From Proteobacteria bacterium UBA964 (lineage in GTDB: Bacteria; Pseudomonadota; Gammaproteobacteria; Steroidobacterales; Steroidobacteraceae), in NCBI GenBank assembly GCA_002292945.1, contig DBCG01000055.1, positions 4,535 through 24,049 on the forward strand: a stretch of 19,515 nt of DNA. The letters run 5' to 3'. Made by a program: the position numbers and the translations under genes. Under the pieces are notes generated by a model. It was not told the DNA's origin. It made no database searches and was given only the letters and a program-made list of their open reading frames with translations. The stretch's first letter is position 1. Each line of letters starts with the position of its first letter. Positions 13,356-19,515 of this stretch are shown here, piece by piece.

Positions 13356-15329
13356 ATGGCTCTTACCATCAATACGAACATCGCTTCCATCCAGTCGGAG
13401 CGCGCCTTGGCGGCGAACCGCGGCAACATGGAGACTGCGATGCAGCGGCTGTCCTCGGGCAAGCGCATCAACTCTGCCTTGGACGACGCCTCAGGTCTTG
13501 CGGTCGCCAACCGGATGCGTAACCAGATCGAGGGCCTCAACATGGCGATCCGGAATGCCAATGACGGCATCTCGCTCGCTCAGACGGCCGAAGGCTCGAT
13601 GGAAGAGCTGCAGAATGTGCTCCTGCGCATGCGCGAGCTCGCGATCCAGGCCTCGAACGGCACCTACACCAACGAAGACCGCAGCTACATCGCCGCGGAG
13701 TTCGACGAGTTGATGAAGGAGATGCGGCGGGTATCCAACCAGGCCGCATGGGATGGCGATGTGAAGCTGATCGCCGAGGGCGCGAAGCCGCAGCAGGTCC
13801 AGGTCGGCATCGATGCGGCAGACTACATCCAAGTGCCGCTGCAATCCTTGACGGTCGAGGATCTCAACCTCTCGGATAAATCTTCCGTCACGAGCAGCGC
13901 AGGCGCCGCCATCGAGACCTTCAAGTTCCATAACCTGACCACCACCTCGGAGCCCGCGGTCAAGTTCGTGCCGGCGGGCTGGGATGGCACCGACCCGGCT
14001 GAGCTCACGGATGTCGAATTCATCGACAATCCGCGTCCGAACTTCGAGCTCAGGCTCTGGAACGGCGCGCGGGATTCCGACGGCAATCCGGAAGGGCTGT
14101 CGAGTTCGGCCAACGTCCTCAGCGTGACCGGCGCGGCGTCGGTCAAGGACCTGATCTCGCAACTGAAGGCGCACCCCAACTACGACAGCACCGTCGCCGA
14201 CATCAAGTTCGCGAACGGAGAGCTGCAGATCATCTGGAAGATCGCGGGTCAGCCGGATCCCGATTCATCGCTCACGGTCACCAATCCGGTCCAACAGAGC
14301 AATCCCATCGCCATCGGGGCGGGCGACAATTCCGTGGACTACGGCGCGGATCTGGTGAACGGCGTCGCGGGCGATCTCACCAACTATCCTGATCACTACA
14401 AGCAGGAATTCGACCTCAGCAACCTCGTATTCCATCGTGATACGGTGCCGAAGTCGGCGGGCAATTTCTTCGCCATCCAGATCGGTAGCCGCGTCCTGAC
14501 GGCGGACAACGCCACCAGCGCAGCGGATCTCGCAGCCAAGCTCAAGAAAGACTCGGACTACGCTTTCGTCCGTGATCAGGTCGGCCTCGGATCGAGCCGC
14601 CTCGAACTCTTCGAGGTCGTCGACGTCCCGGCTGGATACGCCAATGTCAGCGGCAATCCCATCACCCAGGTGGCGGCGAATGCGGCCACCGATGATCTCT
14701 ACACGAGTGCGGACGGCAAGACGTACCTGGTCAATAAGGCTGCGCCTGCGACCGACACCTACGCCGGCAACGTCAGCGGCAACTCGATGTCCCAGGCCCG
14801 CGATGCCGCGGCTGTGGGAGAGATCTTCTCGACCGATGGCGGCACCACATTCAAGATCCGCGGCTCCGGGCTTGCAGCGACGGATACCGCGATCACCGCG
14901 CCTGTCGCGGGCGACACGGCTTTGCTCACGGACGCCCAGGCCTCGGCACGGGTCCAGAAGCTCAAGATCAATTTCGGCGAGGACTCGACCGAGCGCGGGT
15001 TCATGTATCAGTCGACGCACAATGTGACGATCTCCGACCCGGAGAGCGCGATATCCGCCTTGGACTTCGTCGATGCCGCGGCGAAGGTCGTCAACGAATC
15101 CCGCGCGCGCATGGGCGCGACGATGAGCCGGATCGAGTTCACGATCAACAACCTCATGAACGTGGTGGAGAACACCGAAGAGGCGAAGTCACGCGTGCTC
15201 GACACCGATTATGCGAAGGAGTCGGCTGAACTCGCCAAGGCGCAGATCCTGGCCCAAGCCGGGACCGCCATGCTCGCGCAGGCGAACCAGTCGCAGCAGT
15301 ACGTGCTCAATCTGCTGCGCCAGGGCTGA
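13356..15329 (+). CDS. fliC: Flagellin FliC, enlarged (657 aa)
   Basis: This is the filament subunit, exported through the flagellar type III system. The N-terminal D0/D1 part is classical (MALTINTNIASIQSERALAA, then QRLSSGKRINSALDDASGLA and MAIRNANDGISLAQTAEG). The C-terminal D1/D0 part is also typical (RMGATMSRIEFTINNLMNVV, ESAELAKAQILAQAGTAMLA, ending YVLNLLRQG). About 390 residues (roughly 185-575) lie between, so the surface domains are large; common flagellins have about 270-500 residues in all. Within the insert, residues 428-468 and 469-511 form a diverged tandem repeat (YANVSGNPITQ and YAGNVSGNSMSQ, each ending in ATDT). No cysteine is present. GGAG lies 6 nt before the ATG. The gene sits between flgB and flgA, divergent from the flg operon, not in the more usual place beyond flgL. 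Confidence 0.97.
   Translation: MALTINTNIASIQSERALAANRGNMETAMQRLSSGKRINSALDDASGLAVANRMRNQIEGLNMAIRNANDGISLAQTAEGSMEELQNVLLRMRELAIQASNGTYTNEDRSYIAAEFDELMKEMRRVSNQAAWDGDVKLIAEGAKPQQVQVGIDAADYIQVPLQSLTVEDLNLSDKSSVTSSAGAAIETFKFHNLTTTSEPAVKFVPAGWDGTDPAELTDVEFIDNPRPNFELRLWNGARDSDGNPEGLSSSANVLSVTGAASVKDLISQLKAHPNYDSTVADIKFANGELQIIWKIAGQPDPDSSLTVTNPVQQSNPIAIGAGDNSVDYGADLVNGVAGDLTNYPDHYKQEFDLSNLVFHRDTVPKSAGNFFAIQIGSRVLTADNATSAADLAAKLKKDSDYAFVRDQVGLGSSRLELFEVVDVPAGYANVSGNPITQVAANAATDDLYTSADGKTYLVNKAAPATDTYAGNVSGNSMSQARDAAAVGEIFSTDGGTTFKIRGSGLAATDTAITAPVAGDTALLTDAQASARVQKLKINFGEDSTERGFMYQSTHNVTISDPESAISALDFVDAAAKVVNESRARMGATMSRIEFTINNLMNVVENTEEAKSRVLDTDYAKESAELAKAQILAQAGTAMLAQANQSQQYVLNLLRQG
14637..14888 (+). 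repeat. Tandem duplication inside the flagellin variable region
   Basis: Unit 1 (14637-14759, residues 428-468) and unit 2 (14760-14888, residues 469-511) align over their whole length: YA-NVSGN at the start, then Q followed by an alanine-rich stretch, an aromatic-(T/S)-x-DG-T core (LYTSADGKTYLV, IFSTDGGTTFKI) and the closing ATDT. The DNA is clearly diverged, so this is an old domain duplication rather than a recent slippage. Confidence 0.75.
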
Positions 15330-15362
15330 CCGGGTCTCCGATCGATCTTTTTAATCGCACTG

Positions 15363-16121
15363 ATGAACAGATTCACGACAGCCCTCTTTTGCTTGCTGCC
15401 GATCAGCGCCTGGTCCAGCGAACGGGTTTCGCTGGCCGACGCCGCGGAACGCTTCGCGGAACGCAGCGCCTCGTTGCCCGTCGGCAGCGTGAGGGCCGTC
15501 GCCATCGATCCCCAGATACCGCTCGGCAATTGTCCATCTGGTTGGCAATGGTCATTCCCCTATGAGGCGCGCACCACCGTGCAGGTCACCTGCACGGCCT
15601 CGCCTACCCCGTCCCGAAGACTCGTTGCCGTGCGGTATCTGGTGGATGAGACCGGCCTCGAGGCACGACAGACTGTGTCGACATCCCCCAAGCGCCACCT
15701 CGTGGCGGCCCGGGACATGGCCATCGGCGCAGTGATCTCGGCGGACGATCTAGAACTGCAGGACCTCCCGGCGAAAGGTCGGGCCTTCTCTTCGACCCTG
15801 TCGGACCCGGATTCGCTGGTGGGTCTGTCCCTGACGCGTTCGGTCCGCAAAGGCGAGAGCCTGGGACGCGCCGATGCGCGCAGCGCGCAGGTGATCAAGC
15901 GGAACTCGCCGGTATCGGCCTGGAGCGCCTTTCCGGGTGGTCGGGTGGTCACCCGGCTGGTGGCCTTGCAGAACGGTAAAGCCGGCGAATGGATCACCCT
16001 GGAGAATCCGCAAAGTGGCAGGAAAATCAAGGGGTTGGTACAGGACGACGGCACCGTAAAGGTCGGCGGCGGTATGATTTCGGCCGAGGCGGCTCAAGTT
16101 GTCGCCGCGGTCGTCGACTAA
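15363..16121 (+). CDS. flgA: FlgA, periplasmic P-ring assembly chaperone
   Basis: FlgA helps FlgI assemble into the P ring in the periplasm. The 252-residue product (219 in E. coli) begins with a signal peptide (MNRFTTALFCLLPISAWSSE). The SAF-type domain covers about 110-180 (LVAARDMAIGAVISADDLEL, then RSVRKGESLGRADA). The C-terminal family block is VIKRNSPVSAWSAFPGGRVV followed by GKAGEWITLENPQSGRKIKG. C57 and C77 lie in the N-terminal domain and could form a disulfide in the periplasm. The ATG is 33 nt after the flagellin stop with no clear Shine-Dalgarno sequence. I see no convincing terminator in that gap (only a T5 run without a stem), so read-through from fliC is likely. flgM follows after 28 nt. 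Confidence 0.93.
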   Translation: MNRFTTALFCLLPISAWSSERVSLADAAERFAERSASLPVGSVRAVAIDPQIPLGNCPSGWQWSFPYEARTTVQVTCTASPTPSRRLVAVRYLVDETGLEARQTVSTSPKRHLVAARDMAIGAVISADDLELQDLPAKGRAFSSTLSDPDSLVGLSLTRSVRKGESLGRADARSAQVIKRNSPVSAWSAFPGGRVVTRLVALQNGKAGEWITLENPQSGRKIKGLVQDDGTVKVGGGMISAEAAQVVAAVVD

Positions 16122-16149
16122 GCCGTCACTAGGTACAAGGTACGCAATC

Positions 16150-16485
16150 ATGTCCATCGACAAGATCTCCCTGAACGGCGCCCATCCTGGCCGCGCCGTC
16201 AACGACAGCAAGATCACCCGGCTCGACCCTCGGGTCGCGGGTCAGAGCACCCAACAGGCGGCCCGACGCGCCGAGGCGGCGGCACTCGACCCCGTGCGCG
16301 TGTCGAACATGTCGCGCGAACTGTCGGCGGTCTTGGGCCCTGCGGCCATGGACGATACCTTCGATCAGGACAAGGTCGACAGCATCCGCCGTGAGATCCT
16401 CGAGGGGAAGTTCCCCATCGATGAAGACCGGTTGGCGTCCAAGTTCCGGGAACTCGAAAAGGAGATCCGCGGCTTCGGGGACTGA
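16150..16485 (+). CDS. flgM: FlgM, anti-sigma-28 factor
   Basis: FlgM binds and inhibits the flagellar sigma factor FliA until it is exported through the completed hook-basal body. The 111-residue product starts MSIDKISLNGAHPGRAVNDS. It has a low-complexity middle (alanine and arginine rich, expected to be disordered) and the sigma-binding C-terminal helices at about 70-106 (DQDKVDSIRREILEGKFPID, then EDRLASKFRELEKEI), the standard FlgM pattern. The ATG at 16150 was chosen over an upstream in-frame ATG at 16099 that overlaps flgA; AAGG lies 9 nt before it. It lies between flgA and flgN, the usual neighbours. No dedicated sigma-28 promoter is visible upstream by eye. Confidence 0.93.
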   Translation: MSIDKISLNGAHPGRAVNDSKITRLDPRVAGQSTQQAARRAEAAALDPVRVSNMSRELSAVLGPAAMDDTFDQDKVDSIRREILEGKFPIDEDRLASKFRELEKEIRGFGD

Positions 16486-16504
16486 CCCGACGCGGCCTCG
16501 AGAC

Positions 16505-16933
16505 ATGCACCACGCCACGCCGACACCGAGCCTCGACAGTCTCGAGGCGCTGTGCTCAAAGATCTGCCAGACCTTGGACCGCGAGCATGCGGTGTTGCGC
16601 GGATCGAACGGTCTCATCGGTCGTGGTGTCGATGATCTTGAGGAGATCCACTCGGAGAAGTCCGAGCAGATCGCGCGCCTTGAAGGTCTCTCCAGGGCTG
16701 CAGAGACCAGCGATGAGAAACGGGAGCACCCGGGCCGCGCGCAAGGGGTCAGGGAGCACATCGAGCGGTGCAAGCAGCTGCAGTACCGCAACCATCAAGT
16801 GTTCAGTCGTATCGTCGCTGCGCAACACCGGATCATCTCGGCGTTGCGTTCCAATGATGACGATATCAGCCTGTACGATCGCGCCGGCAGGAGCCGTGAT
16901 TTCGGCATGACCCGACTGGGCGATCGCGCCTGA
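16505..16933 (+). CDS. flgN: FlgN, export chaperone for FlgK and FlgL
   Basis: FlgN binds the C-terminal parts of FlgK and FlgL in the cytoplasm and delivers them to the export gate. The 142-residue product is helical and charged, as expected. SLDSLEALCSKICQTLDREH lies at 9-28, a KSEQIARLEGLSRA helix in the middle, CKQLQYRNHQVFSRIVAAQH near 90-110, and the characteristic end ISLYDRAGRSRD (Y-D-x-x-G). The ATG at 16505 gives the family length (about 140-155) and begins 19 nt after flgM; only a weak GAG precedes it. The gene converges with the FlhB-like gene, their stop codons being 4 nt apart. Sequence conservation in this family is low, so the assignment rests on the end motif, size and position. 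Confidence 0.88.
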   Translation: MHHATPTPSLDSLEALCSKICQTLDREHAVLRGSNGLIGRGVDDLEEIHSEKSEQIARLEGLSRAAETSDEKREHPGRAQGVREHIERCKQLQYRNHQVFSRIVAAQHRIISALRSNDDDISLYDRAGRSRDFGMTRLGDRA

Positions 16934-16937
16934 GCCG

Positions 16938-17231
16938 TCAGGTCTGCTCGCCCGAAGACGGGCGCCTCTGCGGTTCCCTGCCCTCCATCCAGTAGACCCA
17001 CGACAGCACCACCGCGACCGCACGATACACATCGGGCGGGATGCTGGAATCGACGGGCAGTTCAGCGAGCCTGGCGGCAAGCAAAGGATCGCGCATCACC
17101 GGCACACCTTGGCGCCGCGCTTCTTCGACGATCTCTTGGGCCATGAGCTCGCGCCCGGTCGCCACGATCAGCGGCACCGGATTCTCTCCGTACTCGAGCG
17201 CGATCGCGCGATGTGTCCGATCCGGCGTCAT
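16938..17231 (-). CDS. FlhB C-terminal-domain-like protein (export switch family, no membrane domain)
   Basis: FlhB is the export-gate protein whose cytoplasmic domain self-cleaves at NPTH and sets substrate specificity. This 97-residue protein covers only the part after the cleavage site: THRAIALEYGENPVPLIVAT, then EEARRQGVPVMRDPLLAARL and IPPDVYRAVAVVLSWVYWME, which parallel the FlhB C-terminal subdomain. The N-terminus MTPDRTHRAIALEY still recalls NPTHxAVALxY, but the cleavable Asn-Pro is missing (Asp-Arg instead). There are no transmembrane segments. The ATG has AGGA and GAGG upstream and lies 12 nt after the FliK-like stop, so the two are surely one operon. Such stand-alone FlhB-like proteins paired with a FliK-like gene are known in gammaproteobacteria; a spare or modulating role in the export switch is inference. 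Confidence 0.88.
   Translation of the reverse strand: MTPDRTHRAIALEYGENPVPLIVATGRELMAQEIVEEARRQGVPVMRDPLLAARLAELPVDSSIPPDVYRAVAVVLSWVYWMEGREPQRRPSSGEQT
16949..16964. terminator. GC-rich hairpin at the convergent end of flgN and the FlhB-like gene
   Basis: CGCCCG-AAGA-CGGGCG forms a perfect 6-bp stem with a 4-nt loop, 15 nt beyond the flgN stop and inside the last codons of the FlhB-like gene. No T-run follows on either strand, so intrinsic termination is uncertain; it may instead protect 3' ends. Confidence 0.3.
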
Positions 17232-17243
17232 CGTCCTTGCACC

Positions 17244-18446
17244 TCAGACGCGGATGGACTGCAGCCGACCAGGATCCGTCGGCGGCTTCGAGTGGAGATG
17301 CGGCTCGATCACCGTCCAACGCGCGAGCTCGAGCTGTGCGTCCTCAAGGCGTCGGGCGAGTTCCTGGCGTGAATCTTCCCAGCGCGCGCCCTGATCGGCC
17401 GTGTCGGTGAGCACGGTCACGCCTATCCCCGTCTTCCCGACCTGTTCGATGCGGATGTCGATCTCACCGAACGGCAAGCGTATGCCCACCAGGCGCGTCC
17501 GCCACGGTCGATCTTGGTCCTCGCGACGACCGTCACCGCCCCGGTAGTCCGGCAGGTCGCCGGCGGGATCTTGTTGGAGCGTGATCCACCATCCGCCAAG
17601 GCCGTCCGGTGAGATCATCACGAAAGAGACCACGGTGCCGCCGCTGCGATTCGCGGCGGTGGCTGCGCTCTGCAGACCGACGAGGTCGTCGAGTGCGGCC
17701 CACGCATCGTCCACTGCAGGCCCTTCACGCCGAGCATCGATGACCTCGAGCAGACGACGCTTCAGGTCGGAAGTGGATATCGGTCGGCGCTCACGGAGCT
17801 GGGACTCGAAGAAGAGTCCGGAATTCGACAGTGTAGAGGCGAGCGAATGCATCCAGCCGGACGGACTCAAGGGCGCGGGCTCCGCAAGACCTGCGGGCAC
17901 TGCGGTAGCGATCGCAGGCCTCGCGGCGGAGAGCGTGCCCAGCAACCACCCTGACAAAGCGCTCGGCAGCTGCAACCGTGACGACAAAGCCTGTGTCGGA
18001 CTGCCCCCCATGCGCGACACCGCAGCGATGGCTGTGGATGTGGGCATCTCGGGGAGGTCCGGGACTTCCTCGACGGCCGGACCCGCGGCCTCGATCACCC
18101 GACCGGCAGGCGAGGGGGCGCCACCGATCCGGGCCACGGTCGTCCCAGCCAGCGGCAACAGCGGGATCAAGGTCAACGCCCCGCTCATGTCACGAGATAC
18201 CTGCAGCGATAGCCGCGAGTATTCAGAAACGCCGGGGATCGGTCGACTTGAGAAGAATTGGTCGCCGACCTTGAGCATCATCTCATCGCCCTGGAACCGT
18301 ACGGTGGCGCTGAGCACCGACCCCACTTCCCAGCGCGCGCTGGCGCCCACCGAAACAGGCACGGCGATGGCGCGGTCGGCCCGGGCGAGCAGTTCTGGCT
18401 CGCGCGGCAGCGACAGGGGCGGTGGTAAACCTACGGGGCTGAGCAT
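17244..18446 (-). CDS. FliK-like hook-length control family protein
   Basis: The 400-residue product resembles the FliK family by its architecture. The N-terminal third is a beta-rich part (WEVGSVLSATVRFQGDEMML, SRLSLQVSRDMSGAL), the middle is rich in Pro, Ala and Ser (about 105-215), and the C-terminal domain at about 270-385 resembles the Flg_hook domain (GGWWITLQQDP, TRLVGIRLPFGEIDIRIEQV, SRQELARRLEDAQLELARWT). FliK measures hook length and triggers the FlhB switch. The start ATG (18446) was chosen because upstream codons run into the divergent gene at 18519 and read as low-complexity, arginine-rich sequence; the Shine-Dalgarno sequence is weak. It is cotranscribed with the FlhB-like gene. 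A canonical fliK is usually in the fliE-fliT region, so this is probably a second, FliK-related protein rather than the main ruler. Confidence 0.82.
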   Translation of the reverse strand: MLSPVGLPPPLSLPREPELLARADRAIAVPVSVGASARWEVGSVLSATVRFQGDEMMLKVGDQFFSSRPIPGVSEYSRLSLQVSRDMSGALTLIPLLPLAGTTVARIGGAPSPAGRVIEAAGPAVEEVPDLPEMPTSTAIAAVSRMGGSPTQALSSRLQLPSALSGWLLGTLSAARPAIATAVPAGLAEPAPLSPSGWMHSLASTLSNSGLFFESQLRERRPISTSDLKRRLLEVIDARREGPAVDDAWAALDDLVGLQSAATAANRSGGTVVSFVMISPDGLGGWWITLQQDPAGDLPDYRGGDGRREDQDRPWRTRLVGIRLPFGEIDIRIEQVGKTGIGVTVLTDTADQGARWEDSRQELARRLEDAQLELARWTVIEPHLHSKPPTDPGRLQSIRV

Positions 18447-18505
18447 GGCTTCAGGAAGTCGTCGCAGAGAGCGTCGGCTTGAGCGACAGGTCTTGAGAAA
18501 CAGGT

Positions 18506-18509
18506 GGAG
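18506..18509 (+). promoter_or_regulatory. Ribosome binding site fixing the start of the gene at 18519
   Basis: GGAG lies 9 nt before ATG 18519. The alternative ATG at 18546, which would give a more compact signal peptide, has no such site, so 18519 is preferred. A TATAGT at 18510-18515 could be a -10 element, but no matching -35 is seen. Confidence 0.5.
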
Positions 18510-18518
18510 TATAGTGAG

Positions 18519-19010
18519 ATGGACGATTGGGCATCGAATCTTGACATGAAGCATCCTGCGCGCTCCATCCTCACCGGCCATCGCCGGATCGCCGTGCTCG
18601 TGGGGGCACTGCTTGGGTCGTCTCTGTCCGCCGGATCCTGGGCGGCAGACTCCAGCGAGAAAGCCCGGCGTCCCACCCTCCCACCCCGCGTGAACACGCA
18701 ATCGATCCCGGAGCTGGTCTGCACCGGCGATCGCACCGTGGCGATCACACACACCACGCTCGCCACCAACGAGGTGGCAGCCCCGCTGCGCCTGCGCTTG
18801 CGAGGCAACCTCCTCTACCTCGGCGCTGACTCCACCGACGAGAAGTTCTTCGGCCTGATCAACCGTTCCGATCGGCGGCGGTGGCTCTCCGGCACTTCGA
18901 CCTTGATGCTCGATGAGGCTCTTGGAACAGGCACTTGGGCGCGCTTGGACCTGGACTCGACGAAGATCAGTCCCCTGCGCTGCGAACCCGTCGTCCGGAA
19001 ATCGCCATGA
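18519..19010 (+). CDS. Putative exported periplasmic protein of unknown function
   Basis: I do not recognise this family. The 163-residue product has a probable Sec signal peptide: a basic n-region (HPARSILTGHRR), a hydrophobic core (IAVLVGALLGSSL) and a likely cleavage at SWA-ADSS near residue 39. The mature part has a Pro-rich linker, then a compact beta-like domain (QSIPELVCTGDRTVAITHTT, RLRLRGNLLYLGA, FFGLINRSDRRRW, TLMLDEALGTGTWARLDLDS) with two cysteines (in ELVCTG and LRCEP) that could form a disulfide joining its ends. The start at 18519 has a good Shine-Dalgarno sequence; ATG 18546 is an alternative. Its stop overlaps the start of the downstream lipoprotein gene (ATGATGA), so the two are translationally coupled. 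It is divergent from the FliK-like gene, 72 nt apart, and probably unrelated to the flagellum. Confidence 0.7.
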   Translation: MDDWASNLDMKHPARSILTGHRRIAVLVGALLGSSLSAGSWAADSSEKARRPTLPPRVNTQSIPELVCTGDRTVAITHTTLATNEVAAPLRLRLRGNLLYLGADSTDEKFFGLINRSDRRRWLSGTSTLMLDEALGTGTWARLDLDSTKISPLRCEPVVRKSP

Positions 19011-19515
19011 TGACGCGTCTCTGCCGTGGCCTATCGATGGCGTGGGTGGCGGCAGCACTCGTCGGCTGCGGTGGCGGTGGCGGTGGTGACACTCCCTCGA
19101 CCCCACTCTCGCCCGCCCTCTCCGGCACGCTCGTCGATCTCGGCACATCCGGGCTCGCCTACAGCACGCCCACTCTTTCAGGTAACACCGGCGCCGCGGG
19201 CAGCTACACCTACCGCTGCGGCATCGCCTGCGAGACGATCACCTTCAAGATCGGCGGTATCACGCTCGGCACCGCGACCGGCGCCGCGTCGCTCTCCATG
19301 CGAGAGTTCGAAGGCGGTATGGAAGGCGGCGTGCTTTCGGACACCACCCTCCGCCGTGTCCAGTTGCTCATGGCGCTCGATGCGGACGCCGATGTCAGCA
19401 ACGGCATCGCGATCCCGTCTGGACTGGCCACATCGCTGTCCAGCCGATCGCTGGATTTCGCTGCCTCGTCTTTCGATGCGGACCTCGCCTCGCTCATCGA
19501 TTTCCTGCGCAGTGA
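19007..19515 (+). CDS. Putative surface lipoprotein, N-terminal 169 residues, cut by the window edge
   Basis: The reading frame is open from the ATG at 19007 to the window end with no stop. The N-terminus MMTRLCRGLSMAWVAAALVG, followed by Cys21, is a lipoprotein signal (lipobox LVGC) followed by a glycine-rich tether. After it come GTLVDLGTSGLAYSTPTLSG, AAGSYTYRCG, ITFKIGGITLGTATG and LLMALDADADVSNGIAIP. This layout (a D-x-x-x-x-GL-Y opening, a G-x-Y-x-Y turn, an F-x-IGG-LG strand and an LDADxDxxNGI-like segment) resembles repeats I associate with large surface lipoproteins and adhesin-like proteins of gammaproteobacteria, but I cannot name a family. Cysteines in YRCGIACE may pair. Two in-frame ATGs occur (19007 and 19010). 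It overlaps the preceding gene by 4 nt, so both are likely made together. Function unknown. Confidence 0.72.
   Translation, partial: MMTRLCRGLSMAWVAAALVGCGGGGGGDTPSTPLSPALSGTLVDLGTSGLAYSTPTLSGNTGAAGSYTYRCGIACETITFKIGGITLGTATGAASLSMREFEGGMEGGVLSDTTLRRVQLLMALDADADVSNGIAIPSGLATSLSSRSLDFAASSFDADLASLIDFLRS

Noticed and set aside
15330..15362. Possible terminator between fliC and flgA (T5 run at the end of GATCTTTTT)
   Set aside because: No stable GC-rich stem precedes the T-run; only the short self-complementary GATCGATC is present.
16058..16095. Possible sigma-28 promoter before flgM (TAAAG followed by GCCGA)
   Set aside because: The spacing between the elements is about 22 nt instead of 15, and the -10 part matches only GCCGA.
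18447..19148. N-terminal extension of the FliK-like protein by 234 codons
   Set aside because: It overlaps the plus-strand exported-protein gene and the start of the lipoprotein gene, which have signal peptides and coupled starts; the extension is Arg/Cys-rich noise.

Overview
This window is a flagellar structural gene cluster from a high-GC proteobacterium. The gene set and order (flgBCDEFGHIJKL, plus flgA-flgM-flgN, all with close matches to family signatures) and the sigma-54 type promoters fit a gammaproteobacterium with a polar-type flagellum. I cannot name the genus. I see no rRNA, tRNA, mobile element or CRISPR array.

Layout. Minus strand, 12783 down to 1: flgB, flgC, flgD, flgE, flgF, flgG, flgH, flgI, flgJ, flgK and a flgL cut by the left edge. 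They are tightly packed with 1-50 bp gaps, so this is probably one long rod/ring/hook operon. It is preceded by an exact-consensus sigma-54 promoter (12835-12850). The 572 bp between flgB and fliC (12784-13355) is a divergent regulatory region. It holds that promoter, two candidate sigma-54 promoters for the flagellin gene, tandem direct repeats and a perfect 16-nt palindrome. Plus strand, 13356 to 16933: flagellin, then flgA, flgM and flgN, closely spaced and probably partly co-transcribed. Minus strand, 18446 down to 16938: a FliK-like hook-length-control family protein and a 97-residue protein equal to the C-terminal cytoplasmic part of FlhB. Plus strand, 18519 to the right edge: two translationally coupled genes for exported proteins of unknown function, one periplasmic and one lipoprotein (cut by the edge). 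They do not look flagellar.

How it works together. FlgB, FlgC, FlgF and FlgG form the rod. FlgH and FlgI form the L and P rings, with FlgA as P-ring chaperone. FlgD caps the growing hook made of FlgE. FlgK and FlgL join hook to filament and are escorted by FlgN. FliC is the filament. FlgM is the anti-sigma-28 factor. FliK- and FlhB-type proteins relate to export-substrate switching.

The unusual points are the size of the exposed axial proteins (FlgE 1088 aa, FlgK 1158 aa, flagellin 657 aa), a lone cysteine pair in FlgK, a FlgJ of only the rod-binding domain, and a flagellin gene that appears to be sigma-54 driven and placed directly upstream of flgA-flgM-flgN. I did not find a wholly new system; the novelty is variation on a known machine.
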